DNA of 64,000 nt from assembly GCF_035582795.1 (NCBI RefSeq), contig NC_134366.1, positions 113,016,256 through 113,080,255 of the forward strand, read 5' to 3'. The stretch is from Mycteria americana. Lineage: Eukaryota; Chordata; Aves; Ciconiiformes; Ciconiidae. This document shows, piece by piece, positions 54,240-64,000 of this stretch; positions within the stretch are counted from its first letter, which is position 1, and every line of letters begins with the position of its first letter. Made by a program: the position numbers and the translations under genes. The notes below the pieces were generated by a model. That model saw only the letters and a list, made by a program, of their open reading frames with translations, was not told the DNA's origin and did no database searches.

Positions 54240-55180
54240 CCTTGCCGGCGGCACGGCCTCCCAGGCGGTGCGGCCTCCCTTGGGGAAGGCAGGGCGCGCC
54301 ACCGCTGAGGAGAGGACCCCTGGGCGGCACCAGGCCCTGGGCCTCCCCCGGTGCTCGCACCAGGAAACGGCTCCAGTGCACAATTCCCTGGGAAGAGGAC
54401 GACAAGAGCATCCGTGCCAGCACTGGCCGAGCTCATCGCTGTCACCTCGGCCCATGCCCGGCTGAAGTCCCCCAGTACCCGCCCAGCCCCGCCGGGCACC
54501 GCAAAGCCGCCCTACCCCGCCCGTCGGCCCCCGTGGCGGGGCGAGAAGGCTCGGCGCGGGGCTGCATGGGAGTTGTAGTTGCTTGTGCTGCCTCCGGAGT
54601 TCCGCAGGGGGATTAAGGCTCCCAGAGTGCTTCGCGCGCAGCAAAGGGCGGTCGGGGAGGCGGCAGGCCACGGGGGGAAGGGAAACGGACTACGTTTCCC
54701 AGGGTGCACCGCGGCCGCCGTTGGCCAGGCGGGGCGGGCTGGCGGCGGAACCGGCGCGGCGGTTGAATGCTGGCGGGGAGAGGGGCGCGATGGAGTTGTC
54801 ATCGCTCGTCAGGAAGCTGGGTAACGGCTCCCGTGTCCCTCCCGGGGTACCGGGCCCGGCTGCCGAGGGGCGCCGCGGCTGTCATGACCCCTCTGCGGGG
54901 CTGTGTGCAGGGGGGCGGCGAGGGGCCTGCCCCCCGCCCGTGTACAGCGCTGCGGGGGTTTCACCTGCGAAACGGGCCCGGTTGCGTGTGGGAGCCCGGC
55001 AGCTGGCCTGGTAGGGAGGGACGGAGGGAGGGAGCGGGGGCTCCTTCCTTCCTCGGTACTCGCAGAGCGCGGCTGCCCCTGCCCGGCCTCCGCTTCCACA
55101 CGGCCGCCCCGGGTCCCTCGCCAGTTTTCCGCCTTGTGCTTTTCCACTCGACTCCCCGCTGCAGCCGTGGAGGGGACAGT
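54240..55180 (+). promoter_or_regulatory. RTTN: RTTN CpG-island promoter
   Basis: Dense CpG sequence begins at about 54,240, covers exon 1 (54,790) and fades in intron 1. No TATA box lies at a suitable distance. Three related elements stand upstream of the start codon: GCATGGGAGTTGTAGTT (54,564-54,580, reverse orientation of ACTACAACTCCCATGC), TTAAGGCTCCCAGAGTGC (54,613-54,630, degenerate) and GACTACGTTTCCCAGGGTGC (54,688-54,707). These resemble the ACTACAnnTCCC element bound by ZNF143/THAP11, common in TATA-less housekeeping promoters. A rotatin promoter of this type is plausible for a ubiquitously used centriole gene. Confidence 0.85.
54790..54820 (+). CDS. RTTN: RTTN coding exon 1
   Basis: Encodes residues 1-10 and the first base of codon 11. 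The donor is CTGG|GTAACG. The Gly codon split G|GT joins exon 2 to give [16 protein letters not shown], as in other rotatins. An out-of-frame ATG at 54,767 could be an upstream start if transcription begins above it. Confidence 0.93.
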
Positions 55181-58100
55181 GGCACACGGTGGTGCTTCCC
55201 TAGGAAATGCCGAAGGTTTTCCCCTTCAGATATGGTGCCTTTCGATTCAATGGGCTTGGGTGGATTTTTGTCCGATTTGCGAGGCTGAGGCAGCTTTCGG
55301 TATCCACAATATATTGTGGTAGAGGTCTTCAGAATTCAGTTGTATGCTTCAAGAAGAAGGTCGTCCTCATGTTTTACATTTGGCACCAGATTATATCAGT
55401 GTATTTTTTAATATTTCACGCTTTTACAACCATGCAAACGGACTTGATTAGCTTACTGCTGGTGAGTGCAATATTTGTCTTTCTGGTAAGCATAACACTG
55501 ACAGCATAAAAGCTAGCTTTTTTGACAGATCTTTGACAGCATTCTGGTTGTCCAAATAAGAATTCAGTTATGTCAGATGATTTTATGGGTTTTTTTAATC
55601 CCTTTTTTTTGGGCAGGTCACGAACTGGCAGAGATAAGAGAACGATCTCTGAAGACTATTCTGTTTAAATTAGATCATAATTTGATTTCGTATGCTGATC
55701 TGGTCCATGAAAAAGTGCTTTTCCTTAATCTTTTGGAGTGGTTCAATTTTCCAGTCATACCAATGAAAGAGGAAGTACTAAATTTTGTGAACAATTTGAT
55801 CAAGGTATGACATACTAACATTTATTTATATATAAACTATATGTCTTTAGAATGCTAAAGCTAAATAAAATTGGATATTATTTGGTTTCGTAGCTCCATG
55901 TAATGAGATTTTAGAGTGTTTTACAAAGACATAAATAATAAAGTCATGTGTGTGTGGACAGAAATGAAAACATTTTGAGTGACTTGCAATTGGTCATAGG
56001 GATAGCAGAGAAAAATAATTATCTTCTGCGTTTCTCCTTTCATTCCTTTGCTGCTTCAGTTTCTCATTTAGTGTTTGATTTCTTCTTTGGGACATGATTT
56101 GCAGCTAAGCACTTGCGCTGTTCCTGAAAAGTGAAGATTTGAACAATGGTGCAACTTATTTTAAAAAAGTTGAGAAAACGTTGCAGAAATTTCAGAGATC
56201 TCATAATACATTCTTATGTTTTAATCACTAAATGACAGCTATGCAGAGGAAAAAAAACCACCTCATCCTTGAAACTGATGGATGGTCTAAACAAAGGCGA
56301 AATCTAACTTAAGTTTTGATTATGATTCTTTCCTTTCCTCCTCCTCCTTCAAAGTTAAGTGACCTTGAGACTCTTCAGGCTAACTTTGTCAGTTATTTGT
56401 CCTAATGTAGCATCCACCTGCTGCCCAGAAAATGATTGGAATTGGTGCAGTGGAATTCTTCTCTCAGCTTCGCCCCGATGTGGATCCAAACTTGCAGGCT
56501 ATAATTGATGGGATTGTGGATGGACTGTTCTTCCTTCCTTCTGGACTTCCTTCTAGTTCTGTATCAGTATGTTACCAAACTCTGTCTCAGCCTTCAGTAG
56601 ATGAACCAGGTAAATTACATATTTTGAAGTGTGATTTATTTAAAATGAAAATAAAGTAAATTAAAAGCTTCTAGGCTATGAAAAGTTGAGGTTTTCAGGC
56701 ACGGTAGGCGAATTATTCCTGAGAGATCAGTGAAGTGTATGGTAAGCAGATTCTGCCAGAGAAAGTGTGATCTTAGTTAAATCAGATACTACCATTCCTG
56801 TAACGGAATTCTCTGCACCAGAACAATCCCGTTCTTTGTAATCTGACCGTCGCTGGTCAGATTACATACTGAAGAAATTACATTATTACATTACGTTACA
56901 TTATTACATACTGAAGAAATCTCTCCATTTCTTCAGTATGTAGTATCTGTTTGCTATAATGTAGTAAAGGGCAGGACTCAGGACATGAACTTCCAAGACT
57001 GCTTTATGGCAGCAAGTGTAGCAACTTTGAACAAATCTGTAATTAAGCCAGTATGCTTTGCTACTTTTCTTTGCGTAGTAGGCTTTAACTTCGAGAGCAA
57101 TTCAAATCTTAAAAAAAAAAAAAAAAAAAAAGGCAAAAACCAGAAAGTGATCCTAGTAGAATGTTTTTTTAAAACTATGTTAGTGTTTTATGCACTATCT
57201 GGTTAGTTTTTGGTATTTGTTATAGGAAAATAATGTAAACTATGTTTAAAATTTCATATTATGTGTGAAGTGCTTCACGTATGTGTGAAGTGCTAGTACT
57301 TGCTTCTGTTATCCAGCTTATTATCTGTCTGTTACAATGATTTACAGTGCCTCTTAGACGTAGTCAAGAAGCAAACCCATGTGGTTCTCCTCTTCTGCCT
57401 TAAAAAATTTAGCACAAAGTATAGAGGTGAAAATTGCGTACCGTGGAGGTCCTTACTTCATGCTCCTGGTTCTTGTGGGAAAGACACTGCTGCTACACTG
57501 TGTGGTGTAGTAATGGCCACAGCTCTGTCACTCATACTGTGCAATCTCAGAGATACAAGTAATTTTCCTGTAGTTTCTGCAGCCTGTCTAATGCTTGGAG
57601 TTTTAGTTTGCTAGAACTATATGGTGGCTGTTGATTCATCCCCCCTCCCCCGCCCCCACATAAAGCTTTAGCTAGATTTTTACTTAAGATTGCCACTGTG
57701 TGGGGAATAATATAATAACCTCTTACATATGCATTCTTAAACTATACCTTTTTGAAACTATCCAATTGAAGAATTATACGTAATTCCTACTTATGCTGTA
57801 AATTGTATACGTGTGTGGATTAAATAATTTAATGCTTAGTAACAGGAGTGTTGTATTTTTCTTTCTATTTCAACTTCAGTTACTGGGAAAAATTTTAAAC
57901 TAATAATCTGGGCATTATCTAGTTTGATCCTTTGAACCAAATATTGTGTTCTGGACAGATTGCTTTTAATGTTACATACCTTGTGTATATTTTGTTATAC
58001 AGTTTGTGTATTAATTGCATGTATTTAATAATATACATATTATATACAGGGGGGACAACTTTTCAGCTGACCTGAAAAGACAGCAGTTTTGGTAGAAAAA

Positions 58101-61100
58101 GGTTTTAAATAGTTAATTTAAAAAGTTAATTTTATTACTACGTAGGTAGATTAGAGGAAAACATTTTTTTGGCTGCCAGTTCTCCATCAGGCAATACATT
58201 TTGTATAATTGTTTTTAGTATTGCTTGTATGGTATGCGAGGTAGTGTAAGAAAATTGAAAAAAATTTTACAGTTGCAGAATATGATTGTGAAAAATAGAC
58301 ATTGACACACTGCTTTTACTCCACTTTCCTGATTGTCTGAGACTATTTTAAATCAGTTTCCTTAATAGGTTAAAACTCAAGTGCCAAAGGGAGGCAGTTC
58401 AGGAAAAGCATGAAGATAAACTGAGTTTTGCTTTTGGTTGTTTTTTTTTTTTTTTTTCTTTTAGCGTACATTTTTTAAACTCATCCTTTATTTGTTTTAG
58501 TTCTACCTCAAGAGGAATTATTCACTGGATATTTTTGTCAAGGTAGAAGTCATCTGCCGCAGTTAGAAATACCTCCCAAAAGAACAGTTGGTATGTGTAG
58601 TTATAAGATAAGAATATGTTAATTACAGAAAGTGCTTAGAGTTGTAATTTAAATTGAATTCCATTACAAATATTATTATTGGCTATTCTTTTTCCTGTTA
58701 TTATTTTGTGAAATCTAGTATCACAGAAAAAAATACAATTATAACGCTTATAAAAATGACATTCATCTTAATAGATCTTTCTCTTTTCTAGTAAATAGTT
58801 ACTATAACTATTTGGAATATGTAAAGTAATATAAAATAAGTAATATAAAATAAAAGATACTGTAATTTTAAAAATTATTTAAATTGCTAATGCTTTTCAG
58901 AAGATCTGTGTTCCATAATCAAAAGTGGCTGTTTAAGTACCTTTTTATTTCAACAGAACTTAAAGTCTGAAGTACCTTTCTACTTTTCAGAAAACTAGAT
59001 TAGGTGCTTTAGAAACCTTTGCCTTGTATCTAAATGAAAACTGGTGTTATGTTTTTATTTATTGTCAGTAAAACGATATGAAATGTTTCACTGAAAAACA
59101 CAGACCAATATTTTGGAAAGGCTTTGCCTGTACCAATATACTAGTAGCAGTTCACATGAGAGTATCATATTTAACATACAATACAGTGCTGAGAACTAGA
59201 TTTTAAAATATGACTTTGGAGTTAATGTATGTAAATCACCCAATTACTTTTTTAGCAGCGTATCAGCTATCTTTAGAATTGTACAATAGTTATATTGGTA
59301 CAAGCAAAGACTTTCCAAAATATATATGGTCTGTGTTTGTAGTCTAGAAAGATTACTAAAGAATACTTGTAGCAGAAGAAAATCATAATTTTATTGAAAT
59401 CATGATGTGGGGGATTGAGTACTCTTCCACTAATGCTGTGTTTTCGATTTGCTAAAAATTACTGCAATAAACTTATTTCATTCTGATTTGAGATGACCTT
59501 AGTATTTTTTTGGTATTGCTGAAAACTCATTAGGAGCACTTGAATTTGTGCAAGTCTATATTTAGTAAAAGGTATTTCTATTTCAGATAGTGTATAGTTC
59601 ATAAGTTTTTGACTTTGCCATGGAAATATACAGTGTAATACTTCTATAAAGTATACTCAAAAATATCCATTCTTTTTTTCAGTGAAATGCTTGAAATTTT
59701 CCACATTTCCTTGGCTAAGTCTGACTTCAACAGATAGACATGTTCTTTCATCAAATGAAAGGTACAGTAATAGAAATATTACAGTTTGCTTTTAGTTTTT
59801 ATTTTTCTTGGGTAAGAGTAGTTCTAAATTTCTTTCCTTCTGCATCATTAGACTGTTCCTGTAAGTAACCTAATGAGTTAATTTTTGATAAATGATCATA
59901 AAAGCTGCACTGAAGTTGAGCAGAGCTGATAAACAATAAATTATAATAGGACAGGTATTCTGTTAACATTGCTTTCCATTCTTTGTTTTAATTCAGAGTA
60001 CATTTTTTTGTTCATGACCCTTCAGTCTGTCTTCTGAATTTGTCAAATTGACGAAAGATTTCATTCAGTTAATTTTAGAACAAGCTGGAATAAAATCATT
60101 ATTTACTTTACCCCCATGGACACTTGGCAGAGAAATCCATACTTTCAGTAGTAGCTTAACTAGGTTTAGTCCAATAAGTGTAGGTATAATGCCTTATCCA
60201 GGCATTAAGTCATTCAGATCATCTTTCTACAGTGATTTTTTTTGTTTTTAACTTTCATTTAGAAAAACAGTGTTTGAAGTGGCCCAAGGAAAAGTTCTGT
60301 AGTTGGGATTCCTTATGAGTTCACACAGAGCTGTGATAGATTTCTTGCATAGCCAGCAATGCAGTATCATGGACTGGACTATTTAACAAGTCTGTACTAA
60401 CTGTAAGGTTCTTGTAATAGGGTTTTTTTTTTTGCCTTTTTTTTTTTTTCTTTTGAAAGATCTCTGAAGCTGGAAAACCTCTTTAATATTTAATTTCCTT
60501 TATGCCTGAGTCTAGAAAAAGAACACACATCCTTAAAACTTGATGCATTTGATTTTTTTTTTTTTCACAGTGGTTTCAGAAACAGTGGTTTCTGAAACAA
60601 CAAAATAGAAAAAAGAAAGGTGAATTACAATACCCAAAAGATTCTTATTATTTACTAATATAAATGTTAGAGAATAGCTAATAAATTTCTTCCTTTATGT
60701 AACTTCCCACGTATGTAATTCAAGTGCTTTTAAGTTATACATGAACCTTGGCAATGAAAAAAACTTTCTTATTGGTAAGGGTTAGAGTACTTGCTGTATA
60801 CCACTGAGATAATCACTAGCTTCACAGGGAATTTCCAGTCTTTCTCATCTTAATTTAAAATTCAGAATCAATAAAGTTATTTCTCTTCTGGGAACTTAAT
60901 TTTACATGTGGTTTAATAACAGCTGGAATTGATTTTGTTCTTTATTGTATACAGAATTATCATAGCTAAGGAATAATTCAAGTTTAAAAATGGTATGACA
61001 ATAGAATTACAGCATTTCTTTCTTTAGATTCTTCAGTGTTATGATTATAACTTTCTTGTGAAGACTTGTTCAAGCTAATGATTACTGGTTGGGTTTTTTT

Positions 61101-64000
61101 GGTTTTAATACATATTTAAATATGAACTGCATTTTTAGCTCTTTGAGAAGTAACAACCAAAGTTTAATTTGGAGTACGTGTGAGCTTCTTCAGGATGTGA
61201 TTATGCAAGATTTCCCTGCTGAGATCTTCCTTCAAAGGCCAAAGATTGTACAGGCAAGAATTCACATAAAGTTTAAGGTTTTTATTGTGCTATGGTATAA
61301 GTTGTGCCAAGTAAGAATTTATGTATATGATACAATTTGTTTCTAAACAAAATAGCTAAACAGAAGTTCCTTTATGTAAACTCTAGGTGCATAGAAAAGG
61401 GGACACTAGCTATATATTTGTTTTAGTAAGTTATTTGGTTGTAATAACGTATATTGCTAATCAGTAATGAACTGTGTTGTGAAGTAATACTTTGTTTCTT
61501 CTGGATAAGATAGAATTGTGTCACTGTCATATGCACACCCTCTAATGGGCTCCATAATTGAAGTAGTGACTTTATTGGAAATATAATGTGGAACTCAGCT
61601 TTTTCCTTAGGACTGATAGTTTTCATTCAGTAAGAAAACAGTAGTTAAGCCTGTTTATTCTTTGCTGTGATTTTTAAACACTGAGAAACATCTGTGAACT
61701 ATATTTAGTACAAGACTCTTGCTGGCATGGTTGTTCATGAAGATGCATTAATGTTCAGCTACCAGTGTTGATGGTTTTGTATTTGCAGAGCCTTTTGTCT
61801 CTGCTAAACCTGGCTTTTGGAGGAGATGGAAGGCATCAGTTAGCTTTGCAGGCTGTGTCGTGCCTGCAACAGTTGTGCATCTTCTTGAGAAGCAGACTTA
61901 ACTTTCACAGAGATCCAAGTTTTTCTTCCACAGAGCAAGGTAGGTATCTTTAAATATTTGAAATACTGTTGTGTTTTTACTACAGGTAAGATTGTCTAAA
62001 ATGATTTTAAAAAAAAAAGTCAACCCACAGCTTTATAGCAAATGTAATCTTGTGAAACTGTTTTGCTAAATGATAGTGTTCAGTACTATTCATGTTAGTA
62101 AATATTTCTGGAGTACTTGCATTATTTTAAAATACTTATTCATTTTTACAGTTTCCTGTGATTCTCCATTCATCAACTTTTCCCAGTATCCAACTGTTTG
62201 TATGTCAGCAGGAGAGGGATTTTTAACTAAAACTAAATGAAATCTGTAAAATAAAAGTGGGCAGAGTTTCAGAGAAGTTTTCAAGCTATTAGTGCTTAAG
62301 AATTTAGTTATTAATTTTGAGCTATGTTAATTTTCTTTTTTTATTCTGATGGCTGAAAATAGTTTAATCATTGTTTTGGATTTTACAGTCATTAGGGCTA
62401 TTTCACAATGTTCTTAATGCTTAAATTTTGTAGATTTAATAGTGTCGATTAGTTATAATGATCTTCCTGTTTCCACTTTGTCAGCTGAACTTAATCAACT
62501 TTGTTTCTGGAAATTGGTAGTCTAGTTTTCTTCATAAGATTGCCACTATATTTGGTGTCTTAATAAATGATATTAGCTGTTTCTTTGCTAATTCTGTTAT
62601 AACATCAAAAATCCAATAGCCTTAGTCAGACACTATGTTTGTATTTTTAAAACTCAAGATTTATGATTCAGGTGTAATTTTCAGTGGTTTTGCCTTGGAA
62701 CTGAGTTTCCAAACTCTGCTACTTGCCAGTGATAGGTTGTCCTAGCTTGCCAATATTTGGTTGGTGTTTTCCATATCCTACCTTAGTTACTTTTACCATT
62801 ACTTCACTATGTAGTATCTTTCAGAACAATGGATTCCACTAATGGAAAAATATATGATTTGTGTTACATAAAGGCACAGCTTCCCAGAACTCATCTATAT
62901 CTTACTGTCAAGAAGCAAGAGGTCCTCCTCGTTCTCAGAATCCATCACCTGGAAGTAGTAGCCCTCGGCCATCTGTGATTGGACGGACAGTTCAGCGTCC
63001 TAGAGGAGATGGTCAAGATTGGGATGCAGCATCTTCCAGGTGAATAAAATAGGAAATAACTTACACTTCAATTAAAAAATTATAAATAATAGGATTATAT
63101 CATCAGCTCCTTGGCAGTGTGTGGGATGATGTGAGAGTTTTGTTAACCTGTGAAAATTCAAACCATGTTTATGAATCAAACAGTTAGTTCTGTAAGCAGT
63201 GTTCAGAATACATAAGGTCAGTTTTACCTGCCACATTCTGTACCCAATCAACATTTTTAATGAAATCTCTTAGTATCAATTGTTACTGCTTGTGCATGTA
63301 TTTGTAAGACGCAGAAAAACATTTATTCAGACTATTGCTGTAAAGTCAGGGATTTTTGTTTTTCTTCAGCAGATGACCCCATAAGGTCTTATAAGTTGAA
63401 TGGCCATCCCATAGATAAGTGTACAGTATTGTCAAAAATGCTATGCTGTATAAAGATTTCCATTAAAGTCTTTAAACTTTGTTGTCAAATCTGACAACAA
63501 ATTTCAGTTGTATATCATCTAAAAATTTAACCTCAATATGAAATTATGAATTGTCTGTATACCCTCAAAATGTTGAGGGTGTTGTTCGTGTGTGATTTTG
63601 TTAGTCATCTTGACACAACAGACTTAAAGCTGCTGTTCAAGACCCAATGCCTTTTAATATGTGGGAATTTAAAAGTTCTTGTGTATCTGTACTGTGTGCT
63701 TGTTGGTAGTTCTTTTGAGTCTCTGATATATTGGCTTAGCGATTGAGTAACTCCTAGGTATTCAAATGGACTGCGATATTACAGATGAGAATAGCTCACG
63801 TAGTTAATTGTGACTGCATCTTGAGAGTCATTATATTAAAAAGTTATTTATACTCATCTTAAGTCTAATATGTTAATTTTTTTATTATGTATCTAATGTG
63901 GCACTGTAAATGAACTCCAGGCTTTATGCATTCTAGGACCTGACCATTTTCTGTAGTTGAACAGTTAACAGTTTAATAGTAGCTGGTGTATATTGTGCAC
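54790..64000 (+). CDS. RTTN: RTTN (rotatin), 5' part; exons 1-8, continues beyond the window
   Basis: Rotatin is a large armadillo-repeat-like protein of centrioles and ciliary basal bodies. It is needed to build full-length centrioles and for left-right axis formation, and human mutations cause microcephaly and cortical malformation. Joined exons are 54790-54820, 55617-55804, 56411-56609, 58501-58590, 59683-59761, 61139-61253, 61789-61939 and 62874-63039, encoding about 339 residues. All phases agree. The product starts [11 protein letters not shown], the same length as human MVLAGLIRKLG, and keeps conserved stretches such as [46 protein letters not shown] and [14 protein letters not shown]. 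The start is the ATG at 54,790, with G at -3 and +4. The other ~85% of the gene lies to the right. Exon 6 appears to use a GC donor. Confidence 0.96.
55617..55804 (+). CDS. RTTN: RTTN coding exon 2
   Basis: The acceptor is TTTTTTTTGGGCAG| and the donor CAAG|GTATGA. Encodes residues 11-73 and ends on a codon boundary (phase 0). Contains the highly conserved N-terminal helices with [22 protein letters not shown] and [15 protein letters not shown]. Confidence 0.96.
56411..56609 (+). CDS. RTTN: RTTN coding exon 3
   Basis: The acceptor is TCCTAATGTAG|CATCCA, with a modest pyrimidine tract, and the donor CCAG|GTAAAT. 199 nt, encoding residues 74-139. Contains [25 protein letters not shown] and LPSGLPS, matching the rotatin pattern GAVEFLSKLR...PNLQAEIDGILDGLF. 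Confidence 0.95.
56837..56942. repeat. Cluster of two perfect hairpins and a direct repeat in RTTN intron 3
   Basis: The first hairpin has a 12-bp stem (TGTAATCTGACC at 56,837-56,848 with its complement at 56,855-56,866). The second has a 16-bp stem (TACATACTGAAGAAAT at 56,905-56,920 with its complement at 56,927-56,942) and loop CTCTCC. ATTACATACTGAAGAAAT also occurs as a direct repeat (56,861-56,878 and 56,903-56,920). The spacer is built from ATTACATT units. Confidence 0.93.
57109..57131. repeat. Poly-A tract in RTTN intron 3
   Basis: An A run of about 21-22 bases, the longest in the window, with no retroposon body recognisable upstream. Confidence 0.8.
58439..58458. repeat. Poly-T tract near the end of RTTN intron 3
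   Basis: A T run of about 18 bases, 45-60 bases before the exon 4 acceptor. It extends the pyrimidine-rich stretch. Confidence 0.7.
58501..58590 (+). CDS. RTTN: RTTN coding exon 4
   Basis: The acceptor is TTTGTTTTAG| and the donor GTTG|GTATGT. 90 nt, phase 1 on both sides, residues 140-169. Encodes the weakly conserved stretch with LFTGYFCQ and [11 protein letters not shown], matching the rotatin region ILTGYF...MEVPPRPVV. The identification rests on frame continuity and these short matches. Confidence 0.9.
59683..59761 (+). CDS. RTTN: RTTN coding exon 5
   Basis: The acceptor is CTTTTTTTCAG| and the donor AAAG|GTACAG. 79 nt, residues 170-195, ending in phase 2. Encodes [20 protein letters not shown] followed by VLSSNE, nearly identical to known rotatins. 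Confidence 0.95.
61139..61253 (+). CDS. RTTN: RTTN coding exon 6 (apparent GC donor)
   Basis: The acceptor is CATTTTTAG|CTCTTTG. 115 nt, residues 196-234. Encodes [20 protein letters not shown] and then [19 protein letters not shown]. The exon must end at CAG (61,253) to keep the conserved KIVQ-SLLSLL junction, but the next bases are GCAAGA, so the donor is GC rather than GT. A GT donor six bases upstream (ATT|GTACAG) would keep frame but drop the conserved VQ. Confidence 0.93.
61789..61939 (+). CDS. RTTN: RTTN coding exon 7
   Basis: The acceptor is GTATTTGCAG|AGCCTT and the donor CAAG|GTAGGT. 151 nt, residues 235-284, ending in phase 1. Encodes [40 protein letters not shown] and DPSFSSTEQ, an armadillo-like helical segment matching rotatin. 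Confidence 0.95.
62874..63039 (+). CDS. RTTN: RTTN coding exon 8
   Basis: The donor is TCCAG|GTGAAT. The acceptor is either ATAAAG| (exon from 62,874) or GCACAG| six bases later; both keep frame. The first gives GTASQNSS, which aligns without a gap to the rotatin sequence DTVSQNSS. About 166 nt, residues 285-339. Encodes the conserved [23 protein letters not shown] and [14 protein letters not shown]. The exon ends in phase 2. The next exon is not in the window. Confidence 0.93.
63040..64000 (+). other. RTTN: RTTN intron 8, start
   Basis: AT-rich sequence after the exon 8 donor. No acceptor followed by the expected continuation of rotatin was found before the window ends. Confidence 0.75.

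Noticed and set aside
54198-55322. ORFs of 100-173 codons on both strands around RTTN exon 1
   Set aside because: High-GC shadows of the CpG island. Only the 31-base stretch from 54,790 joins in frame to the rotatin exons.

Overview
The window is vertebrate nuclear DNA and almost certainly from a bird. The evidence is a 5'-truncated CR1 LINE with its typical (ATTCTATC)-like 3' end, two LTRs of types common in avian genomes, long AT-rich non-coding stretches broken by two sharp CpG islands, and exons with high similarity to vertebrate rotatin.

Only one protein-coding gene can be shown directly. It is the 5' part of RTTN (rotatin, a centriole and basal-body protein) on the + strand from 54,790. 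I could place eight coding exons that join in frame and encode about the first 339 residues. The gene continues past the right edge; human rotatin has about 2,200 residues. Its promoter is a CpG island at about 54,240-55,180 with three copies of an ACTAC...TCCCA-type (ZNF143/THAP11-like) element.

A second, larger CpG island lies at about 15,190-16,870. Its best splice donors are on the minus strand, which fits a non-coding first exon of a gene running left. In other vertebrates the head-to-head neighbour of RTTN is SOCS6, whose coding sequence sits in a distal exon after a long first intron. I therefore infer that 1-16,015 is SOCS6 promoter, exon 1 and intron 1. No SOCS6 coding sequence is present, so this rests on synteny.

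Layout: 1-15,150 probable intron with no coding sequence; 15,190-16,870 CpG island; 17,050-54,200 intergenic, with two LTR insertions (33.1-34.8 kb), a decayed CR1 (50.7-52.8 kb), a dispersed repeat pair and several perfect palindromes; 54,240-64,000 RTTN promoter and first exons. Almost all other open reading frames are chance ORFs in AT-rich, CpG-island or repeat sequence.

No prokaryotic-type system, CRISPR array, rRNA or tRNA was seen. The most useful observations are an apparent GC-AG intron in RTTN, a cluster of perfect inverted repeats in RTTN intron 3, a 28-bp perfect palindrome, a 50-bp LTR remnant made of only the two LTR ends, and a triplet repeat lying directly on a putative first-exon splice donor.
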